Source: Pseudomonadota bacterium
GTDB lineage: Bacteria; Pseudomonadota; Alphaproteobacteria; Sphingomonadales; Sphingomonadaceae
Direction: 5' to 3'
Assembly: GCA_023387085.1 (NCBI GenBank)
Contig: JAEWIL010000051.1
Location: 1-9,311 of the forward strand
Length of the DNA stretch: 9,311 nucleotides
A program made the translations under genes and the position numbers. Position 1 is the first letter of the stretch; the number at the start of each line of letters is the position of its first letter. Below are positions 1-5,230 of the stretch, one piece after another. Under the pieces are notes generated by a model that worked only from the letters and a program-made list of their open reading frames with translations, searched no databases and was not told the DNA's origin.

Positions 1-2263
1 CGGCGAGCAACTCGTCGATGATGCGATGAAGATCCGCCTTCGCGCCATCCGATCCATAGACGGGCCGCGCGCGGAGCAACGCCATATGCTCCCACGTCCA
101 CGCCTCCTCGCGCTGATAGCGTTCGAAGCTGTCGAGCGTGACCACCAACGGACCTTGCGCGCCCTGCGGCCTGAGGCGCGTATCGACGTCGTAGAGTTTG
201 CCCGCCGCCGTCGGCACCGACATGGCCGCGGTCACACGCTGCGCGAGCCGGTTGTAATAGGTCGTCGCGCCGAGCGGTCGCGGCCCGTCGGATTCGGCGA
301 GATGGTCGCCGGTGAACAGATAGATGAGATCGAGGTCGGAGGCATGGGTCAGCGCCCGCCCGCCGAGCCTGCCGAGCGCGAGTATGACGAGCTCGCTGCC
401 TTCGATACGCCCGTGCGCCGTCACAAATTCGGCGATCGTCGCGTCGGCGAGTACCTGCAATGCCGCCTCGGCCAGCTCCGAATAGCCGCACGCGATCGTC
501 ATCGGGTCGGTCGCCCCGGCGATGAGCTGGACGCCATAGGCAAAGCGCCGCTCGCCGACGCGGTCGCGGACGCGGTCGAGCAGTCGTTCGTAATCGAGCC
601 CCGCAAGACCGGGTGCCCATTCGGAGAGCAGCTCGGTCTTCGTCGCGGGCGCCTCGAAGGCGCGTTTGTCGATCAACCCTTCGATCAGTTCGACCCGCGC
701 GCCAAGCGCGTCGGCCAGCGTGGGGGCGAGCGAGAGGACGCGGGTCGCGATCTTCGCGAGCTCGGGCTGCGCGGCGAGCAGATGAAAGAAATTGATCGCG
801 CTCGGAAGCCCGCCGACGAGCTTGTCGAACCGCACGAGTGTCGCCTGCGGATCGGGCGCGGCGCCGATCGCCTTCATCAGTTCGGGCAACATCGTTTCGA
901 GCGCATCGAGCGCGGCCGGGCTGCGCAGCGCGCGGAGCTTGCCGCCCCGCCATTCGCCGATGGTGCGGATCGCCGCGTCGGGCGGCTCGAACCCCATCGC
1001 CATCAGCGCGCCGGCGAGTTCGCCCTCGTCGCGCGGCAGGCCGGCGGTCGTCGCGCGTTCGACGACGAGTTGATCATAGCAGGTGGCGACATCGGCGGTG
1101 ACCGGCTCCAGCGCCGCCAGCAGCGCGGCACCGTCGTCGAACCCGTCGAGCCGGGCCACCGCGTCGAGCGCGGCCGCCTGCGTCGGCAGGCTGTGTGTCT
1201 GCTGGTCCTCGATCATCTGCAGCCGGTGTTCGATACGGCGCAGGGTCGCATAATGGCCCGCGAGCCGTTCGGCGACCTCGCCATCGATCCGCCCCGCCTT
1301 CGCCAGCGCAGCGAGCGCATCGACGGTCGCGGGAACGCGCAGCGACGGGTCGCGCCCGCCATAGATGAGCTGGTGGACCTGCGCGAAAAATTCGATCTCG
1401 CGAATCCCGCCGCGTCCGCGCTTCAGGTCATAGCCCGGACCGAACGCCTGCCCTTGCGAAAAATGGTCGCGAATCCGGTCGCTCATCGCTCCGATTTCCT
1501 TGAGCTGGCGGAAATCGAGGCTGCGGCGCCAGATGAAGGGCTGGATCGCGGCGAGAAAACTTTCGCCCAGCCCACGATCGCCCGCCGAGGCGCGCGAGCG
1601 GATGAACGCGGCCTGCTCCCACGCCAGCGCCTCGGACTCATAATAGGAGATCGCCGCGCTCTCGGGCAACACGATCGGCGTTACTTCAGGGTGCGGCCGC
1701 AGCCGCAGGTCGACGCGCAGCACATGCCCGTCGGCGGTGCGCGCCGACAATATTTCGACCATCCGCCGCGCGATCCGCACCGCCGCCTCGTCCGGGTCGT
1801 CGCGCGACCGGCGCGGCAATGTTTCGGGATCGAAGATCAGGATCGGATCGATGTCCGACGAATAGTTGAGTTCGTGGCTGCCGAGCTTGCCGAGCGCAAT
1901 GACCGCAAGACCGCGCGGCTCCTCGCCCGGCACGCGTTCGGCGAAAGCCGCGGCAAGCGCGGCATCGCACGCCCGATCGGCAAAGGCGGCGAGCAGCCGC
2001 GTCGTCGTTGCCACATCATGCTCGCCCGACAGATCGCCCAGCGCGAGCAGCAACGCCAGCCGCCCGCGCCACCGACGCAGCGCCGGCATGATGTCGTCAT
2101 CGCCCGGCGGCGGCGCGACCTGCGTCAGCGCGGCGTCGGTCCCGTCCGCCAGAAAGCGCGACACATCGTCGGGATTGAGATCGGCCAGCCGCGCAAGAAA
2201 GGGCGCATTGGCCGTCAGCCGGGCGAGCGCGGACTGGCGCGCGGAAACATCCGTAACAGTCAT
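1..2263 (-). CDS. glnE: Bifunctional glutamine synthetase adenylyltransferase / adenylyl-removing enzyme (3' end outside window)
   Basis: GlnE adds AMP to, or removes it from, glutamine synthetase in response to PII protein and glutamine, tuning nitrogen assimilation in the cytoplasm. The reading frame is open from ATG 2263 to the left edge, giving 754 codons of a protein usually about 900-950 residues long, so roughly the last 150-200 are missing. Two nucleotidyltransferase cores are visible: the first (adenylyl-removing half) has LGKLGSHELNYSSDID with acidic residues D137 and D139; the second (adenylyltransferase half) has LGRLGG followed by ASDLD with D643 and D645. Other hallmarks are RGRGGIREIEFFAQ near residue 285 and VDTRLRP near 693. 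The start is fixed by an in-frame TAG only 9 bases upstream of the ATG; the ribosome site is weak. It lies downstream of phyR on the same strand with a 91-base gap containing a hairpin. I see no frameshift or internal stop. The assignment is firm. Confidence 0.95.
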   Translation of the reverse strand, partial: MTVTDVSARQSALARLTANAPFLARLADLNPDDVSRFLADGTDAALTQVAPPPGDDDIMPALRRWRGRLALLLALGDLSGEHDVATTTRLLAAFADRACDAALAAAFAERVPGEEPRGLAVIALGKLGSHELNYSSDIDPILIFDPETLPRRSRDDPDEAAVRIARRMVEILSARTADGHVLRVDLRLRPHPEVTPIVLPESAAISYYESEALAWEQAAFIRSRASAGDRGLGESFLAAIQPFIWRRSLDFRQLKEIGAMSDRIRDHFSQGQAFGPGYDLKRGRGGIREIEFFAQVHQLIYGGRDPSLRVPATVDALAALAKAGRIDGEVAERLAGHYATLRRIEHRLQMIEDQQTHSLPTQAAALDAVARLDGFDDGAALLAALEPVTADVATCYDQLVVERATTAGLPRDEGELAGALMAMGFEPPDAAIRTIGEWRGGKLRALRSPAALDALETMLPELMKAIGAAPDPQATLVRFDKLVGGLPSAINFFHLLAAQPELAKIATRVLSLAPTLADALGARVELIEGLIDKRAFEAPATKTELLSEWAPGLAGLDYERLLDRVRDRVGERRFAYGVQLIAGATDPMTIACGYSELAEAALQVLADATIAEFVTAHGRIEGSELVILALGRLGGRALTHASDLDLIYLFTGDHLAESDGPRPLGATTYYNRLAQRVTAAMSVPTAAGKLYDVDTRLRPQGAQGPLVVTLDSFERYQREEAWTWEHMALLRARPVYGSDGAKADLHRIIDELLA

Positions 2264-2306
2264 CGCCCGACGCTATCGCCCGCGACGGAACGGGTCGCAA
2301 CCCCAA

Positions 2307-2339
2307 CTTCGTCATTGCGAGGAACCAGCAATGACGAGG
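2307..2339. repeat. Intergenic hairpin resembling a dispersed palindromic repeat
   Basis: Perfect arms CGTCATTGC (2310-2318) and GCAATGACG (2328-2336) face each other across a 9-base loop, and three more pairs (one G-T) extend the stem to 12. It lies between the phyR stop and the glnE start. The arm sequence, with GCGAGGAA following it, resembles the 'cgtcattgcgag' palindromic repeats scattered between genes in many alphaproteobacteria (family resemblance from memory, not searched). There is no T-run on either strand, so it is not a classic intrinsic terminator, though it could protect the phyR mRNA 3' end. Confidence 0.6.
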
Positions 2340-2354
2340 GCCCGGACGTCGACG

Positions 2355-3149
2355 TCAGGCCGGCACGGTGCTTTCGTCGAAGAACAATACCTGCGAGATC
2401 GCCGCGCGCAGCGTCGCGGGCTGATAGGGCTTGGTCAGCAGGAACGCCGGCTCGGGCCGGTCGCCGGTGAGCAGCCGCTCGGGAAAGGCGGTGATGAAGA
2501 TGACGGGCACCGTCATGCCGGTCAGGATTTCCTGCACCGCCTCGATCCCCGAGCTGTTGTCGGCGAGCTGGATGTCGGCGAGGACGAGGCTCGGCTGATG
2601 CGTCTGCGCTTCGGCGACCGCCTCGGCGTGTGTCGTGGCAACCGCGACGACATCGTGCCCGAGTTCGCGGACAATCATTTCGATGTCCATCGCGATGATC
2701 GGCTCATCCTCGATGATCAGGATGCGCGCGCGGGTTTGGCGGTCGATCTCGTCCATCGCCTCGGCGATCAGCGCTTCGACCGCGGCAGCGTCGCGGCCGA
2801 TGATCCGACCCGTATCCTCGGCGTTGAATCCTTCGACAGCGGTGAGCAGCAGCGCCTGACGCGCCAGCGAGGGCAGGCGGCGGAGGCGGGCGTCGGCGAC
2901 GGCGGTCTCGGCCGGGACCCCTTCATCGTGACTTGCAGCCTCGTCGGCCATCAATCCGAAATTATCGTGGACCATGCGATAGAGCTGGATGCGAAGATTG
3001 TCGCCGGTATCGACCGCGTCCGGATTCGCGACGAGCGTTTCGAGCAGGCGTGCGACGAGGGCATCGCCGCTTTGCTGGCTTCCCGAAATCGCCCGGCCAT
3101 AGCGCCTGAGATAGGGAAGATGCGGCGCGATCGCCTGACCCAATGACAT
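2355..3149 (-). CDS. phyR: PhyR, general stress response regulator (sigma-like domain plus receiver)
   Basis: PhyR is the anti-anti-sigma factor of the alphaproteobacterial general stress response. When phosphorylated, its sigma-like half binds NepR and frees the sigma factor EcfG. The 264-residue protein has the family's usual length and order: an EcfG-like N-terminal domain (about residues 1-137, with the sigma-4-like part around 88-137 beginning RLPSLARQALLL) and a C-terminal receiver (about 141-255). Receiver residues are all present: acidic pair E147/D148, phosphoacceptor D192 in LADIQ, T220 in the FITAFPE motif typical of this receiver class, and K240 before proline. ATG 3149 has a strong AGGAGGG ribosome site (3155-3161) five bases upstream. 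It is divergent from nepR across 196 bases, the arrangement expected for partners. No cognate histidine kinase (PhyP/PhyK type) is in the window. I found no EcfG-type promoter facing this gene. A 12-base palindrome overlaps its stop codon. Confidence 0.95.
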   Translation of the reverse strand: MSLGQAIAPHLPYLRRYGRAISGSQQSGDALVARLLETLVANPDAVDTGDNLRIQLYRMVHDNFGLMADEAASHDEGVPAETAVADARLRRLPSLARQALLLTAVEGFNAEDTGRIIGRDAAAVEALIAEAMDEIDRQTRARILIIEDEPIIAMDIEMIVRELGHDVVAVATTHAEAVAEAQTHQPSLVLADIQLADNSSGIEAVQEILTGMTVPVIFITAFPERLLTGDRPEPAFLLTKPYQPATLRAAISQVLFFDESTVPA

Positions 3150-3237
3150 AAAGACCCTCCTGATGCCGAAAAAAACGGCGGTTTTCCCTGGCCCGCGACT
3201 GGAATTCCACCGGCCGCCGACATAATTTCACCGCTTG

Positions 3238-3262
3238 GGAACGAATTAGCCGTAAAATAGTT
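3238..3262 (+). promoter_or_regulatory. Putative EcfG-type (general stress response) promoter of nepR
   Basis: GGAAC at 3238-3242 is followed after 17 bases by GTT at 3260-3262 (read as AGTT, the spacer is 16). The known EcfG consensus is GGAAC and CGTT separated by 16-17 bases, so only the weakly conserved first base of the -10 element differs. A start site near 3268-3270 would give a leader of about 77 bases before the nepR ATG. Autoregulation of nepR by EcfG is known in related bacteria; its operation here is inferred. Confidence 0.7.
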
Positions 3263-3274
3263 TCATAGGGAAGC

Positions 3275-3299
3275 AACAAAGGCGCATTGCGCTTTGGTT
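3275..3299 (+). promoter_or_regulatory. Stem-loop in the nepR leader
   Basis: AAC-AAA-GCGC pairs with GCGC-TTT-GTT around an ATT loop, a 10-pair stem with one bulged G on each side (3281 and 3296). It lies a few bases downstream of the expected start site of the EcfG-type promoter, so it would sit at the 5' end of the nepR transcript. It is followed by neither a T-run nor a stop, so leader structure or mRNA protection fits better than termination. Function is unknown. Confidence 0.35.
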
Positions 3300-3323
3300 A
3301 GCGCGCGTTTAGCAAAAGGCCCC

Positions 3324-3356
3324 ATGTCGAGCATCTGGCAAGATTATGTCGTCTAG
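3324..3356 (+). other. Possible 10-codon leader ORF overlapping the nepR start
   Basis: ATG 3324 opens a frame encoding MSSIWQDYVV that ends with TAG at 3354-3356, overlapping the first 11 bases of nepR in another frame. It is preceded by AAAAGG four bases upstream, a better ribosome site than anything directly before the nepR ATG at 3346. Ribosomes ending at 3356 could restart at the nepR ATG. It may be chance; no codon-use test is possible at this length. Confidence 0.25.
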
Positions 3357-3516
3357 AACCGGTACGTCGTCTCAAAAACCCGCCGGAAAAGACGCCGAGA
3401 AGAAATTCGCCGGTAAGGCGCAGGAGATCAATATGGCTCTGCGTCGAGCCTATGATTCTGCGGTCGACGAGACGATTCCGCAGTCGATGCTCGACCTGCT
3501 CAGCAAACTCGACTGA
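3346..3516 (+). CDS. nepR: NepR-family anti-sigma factor of the general stress response
   Basis: NepR binds and inhibits the sigma factor EcfG; phosphorylated PhyR titrates it away. The encoded protein has only 56 residues, within the small size of this family. The conserved core lies at about residues 24-56: helix 1 (KAQEINMALRRAYDSAV), then the linking ETIPQSM and helix 2 (LDLLSKLD), matching the family pattern of LR-AY, IP and a closing LL-LD. The N-terminal 20 residues are polar and likely flexible. ATG 3346 is the only usual start codon in frame after an in-frame TAG at 3310-3312; its ribosome site is weak. It is divergent from phyR and has an EcfG-type promoter upstream. Unlike many alphaproteobacterial loci, no ecfG follows: the gene ends in TGA and directly abuts the converging tgt stop. 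The small size makes it easy to overlook, but the core motif and the phyR neighbour make the call strong. Confidence 0.92.
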   Translation: MSSRTGTSSQKPAGKDAEKKFAGKAQEINMALRRAYDSAVDETIPQSMLDLLSKLD

Positions 3517-4641
3517 TCATTTCCGGTACCGGCCGGCGAAGTCCGATTGGAAGGCGGCGAACCCGCCCGCCGCAATCGCATCGCGCATCCGTTGCATCAG
3601 CGCCTGATAGAAATGCAGATTGTGCTGGGTCATCAGCATCGCGCCGAGCATCTCGCCCGCGCGCACGAGGTGATGGAGATAGGCGCGCGACCAGGTCGTG
3701 CAGACCGGGCAGTCGCACGATGCATCGAGCGGCGCCGGATCCTCGGCATGTTTGGCATTGCGGATGTTGACCGGCCCGTCCCAGGTAAAGGCTTGCCCGT
3801 TGCGCCCCGAGCGCGTCGGCAACACGCAATCGAACATATCGACCCCGCGCGCGACCGCGCCGACGAGATCGTCCGGCTTGCCGACCCCCATCAGATAACG
3901 TGGCTTGTCAGCAGGGAGCTGGGCGGGCGCGAAATCGAGTACGCCGAACATCGCCTCCTGCCCCTCGCCCACCGCGAGCCCGCCGATCGCATAGCCGTCG
4001 AAACCGATGTCGATCAGCGCCGCGGCCGAGCGCGCGCGTAACGTCTCGTCGAGCGAGCCCTGCTGTATCCCGAACAGCGCCGCGCGCGCCGCATGCTCCT
4101 CGCCCGCGTCGAAGCCCGCGCGGCTCCGCGCCGCCCAGCGCATCGAGCGCTCCATGCTCGCCTCGGCGCGTTTGGCATCGACGCCGTTCGGCGGGCATTC
4201 GTCGAAAGCCATCACGATGTCGCTGCCGAGCAGACGCTGGATTTCCATCGAGCGTTCGGGGGTCAGCATATGACGCGAGCCGTCGAGGTGGCTCTGGAAC
4301 GCAACGCCCTCCTCGCTCTGCTTCGTCAGCGCCGACAGGCTCATCACCTGATAGCCGCCACTGTCGGTCAGGATCGGCCGATCCCAAGCCATGAATTTGT
4401 GCAGCCCGCCAAGCCGCGCCATGCGCTCGGCGCCGGGACGCAGCATCAGGTGATAGGTATTGCCGAGGATGATGTCGGCTCCGGTCGCACGGACCTCCGC
4501 CGGGCGCATCGCCTTCACCGTCGCCGCGGTGCCGACGGGCATGAAGGCGGGCGTGCGGATTTCGCCGCGCTGCATGCGGATCACGCCGGTGCGCGCGGCG
4601 CCGTCGGTCGCGGCGACCTGGAAAGCGAATCTGTCGGTCAT
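3517..4641 (-). CDS. tgt: Queuine tRNA-ribosyltransferase (tRNA-guanine transglycosylase)
   Basis: Tgt swaps guanine 34 in the anticodon of GUN tRNAs (Asp, Asn, His, Tyr) for preQ1, the entry step of queuosine onto tRNA in the cytoplasm. The 374-residue protein is of full family length. Visible residues are D93 in LTDSGGYQ, D147 in AFDECPP, the GGLAVGE loop at 220-226, the catalytic nucleophile D271 in DMFDCVLPTR, and zinc ligands C309, C311, C314 and H340. Each lies nine residues before the counterpart in the structurally studied Zymomonas mobilis enzyme, itself from a sphingomonad relative, which supports the start at ATG 4641. The ribosome site is weak (AGGCG). The gene starts 43 bases after the hemerythrin gene on the same strand, so read-through from that gene's promoter is possible, and its TGA abuts the nepR stop. 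QueA, the next enzyme, is encoded about 2.9 kb upstream. Confidence 0.97.
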   Translation of the reverse strand: MTDRFAFQVAATDGAARTGVIRMQRGEIRTPAFMPVGTAATVKAMRPAEVRATGADIILGNTYHLMLRPGAERMARLGGLHKFMAWDRPILTDSGGYQVMSLSALTKQSEEGVAFQSHLDGSRHMLTPERSMEIQRLLGSDIVMAFDECPPNGVDAKRAEASMERSMRWAARSRAGFDAGEEHAARAALFGIQQGSLDETLRARSAAALIDIGFDGYAIGGLAVGEGQEAMFGVLDFAPAQLPADKPRYLMGVGKPDDLVGAVARGVDMFDCVLPTRSGRNGQAFTWDGPVNIRNAKHAEDPAPLDASCDCPVCTTWSRAYLHHLVRAGEMLGAMLMTQHNLHFYQALMQRMRDAIAAGGFAAFQSDFAGRYRK

Positions 4642-4684
4642 GGCGCGCGCCTATGACGACGCGCAGTAAAAGTCGAGATTGGGC

Positions 4685-5173
4685 CTAGTCCTTCTCGTCC
4701 TCGCTCGAAGGTTCCTCTTCGGCGGCTTTCACTTTCTCTTTGGGTTTCTCCCGTTCGAAGATCGCAGCAAGTTCACGCTTTTTCGCGTCCGACAGCCCCT
4801 TTTCGGCCTCGGGAAACATCTCCTCCTCTTCCTCGTCGATGTGGTGGAGATAGCGGTCCTTCATCGTGCGGAACCGCGTCAGCCAGCCGGTCGAGGAAAA
4901 ATCCATCTCGTAAAGCTCGGTCAGATAATCCTCGATTTCCTTATGCTCGGCGACGCTGTGCTGCGCGTCGTCGCGAAGGTCGGGGCGTGACAGCATCGTC
5001 GCATAGAGCGACATTTCCTCCGACGCAGCGTGCGCGGTCACCTCGATGCGAAACGCTTCGAACAGCCGCTCGCGCTCGTCGCTGCCGCCCTGCGTCGCGT
5101 CGAGCTGTTTCAGCAATTCGCGATGCCGGTCGTGATCGGCTTTCAGTCGTGCGAGAATTTCCGTCTCTGCCAT
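4685..5173 (-). CDS. Hemerythrin HHE-domain protein
   Basis: This is a 162-residue soluble protein with a single four-helix hemerythrin-like domain, a fold that holds a non-heme di-iron centre and binds oxygen or nitric oxide or handles iron in different members. Candidate ligands are H14 and H17, H48 with E52, H77 with E81, and H110/H111 with E115, in the usual H...HxxxE...HxxxE spacing. A charged tail rich in Glu, Lys and Ser (about 141-162) follows and is likely disordered. There is no signal peptide or membrane segment. ATG 5173 has a good ribosome site (GGGAG, five bases upstream). An EcfG-type promoter lies just upstream, so expression under general stress is likely. It sits 57 bases after the cyclic-di-GMP gene and 43 bases before tgt. 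The exact ligand and function cannot be told from sequence; a stress-related oxygen, NO or iron role is inference. Confidence 0.9.
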   Translation of the reverse strand: MAETEILARLKADHDRHRELLKQLDATQGGSDERERLFEAFRIEVTAHAASEEMSLYATMLSRPDLRDDAQHSVAEHKEIEDYLTELYEMDFSSTGWLTRFRTMKDRYLHHIDEEEEEMFPEAEKGLSDAKKRELAAIFEREKPKEKVKAAEEEPSSEDEKD

Positions 5174-5194
5174 AGGAGCTCCCTTTCGATGTCG

Positions 5195-5230
5195 CGGGGA
5201 GAACGGGTCAGAGCGTAAACGGGTTCCCCG
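5195..5230. repeat. Inverted repeat bracketing the hemerythrin promoter
   Basis: CGGGGA (5195-5200) and TCCCCG (5225-5230) form a 6-pair stem, seven with a G-T pair, around a 22-base loop. It begins immediately after the stop codon of the cyclic-di-GMP gene and spans the EcfG-type -35 and -10 elements. A 7-base direct repeat, AACGGGT, also occurs inside it at 5202-5208 and 5218-5224. In the upstream gene's mRNA it could act as a weak 3' hairpin; without a T-run it is not a clear terminator. Confidence 0.35.
5202..5227 (-). promoter_or_regulatory. Putative EcfG-type promoter of the hemerythrin gene
   Basis: On the minus strand GGAAC (5227-5223) is followed after exactly 17 bases by CGTT (5205-5202), a full match to the known EcfG consensus (GGAAC, 16-17 bases, CGTT). 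Transcription would begin near 5195, about 20 bases before the ATG at 5173, leaving just room for the GGGAG ribosome site. The presence of phyR and nepR 2 kb away makes a functional site more likely. Not tested experimentally. Confidence 0.75.

Noticed and set aside
2321..2325. GGAAC on the plus strand between phyR and glnE
   Set aside because: There is no GTT at 16-18 bases downstream and no plus-strand gene to serve; it is part of the hairpin loop.
26..2470. 814-codon open frame on the plus strand
   Set aside because: It is the codon-aligned antisense of glnE, open because the gene avoids TTA, CTA and TCA codons. Its product is arginine-rich and resembles no family I know, while the minus strand has clear GlnE motifs.
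1866..3146. 426-codon plus-strand open frame across the glnE start and phyR
   Set aside because: It runs antisense to two recognisable genes, codon-aligned with phyR, with no known motif.
3165..3179. GCCG/CGGC hairpin with an A7 loop in the phyR leader
   Set aside because: Four pairs around a homopolymer loop are too weak to claim a function.
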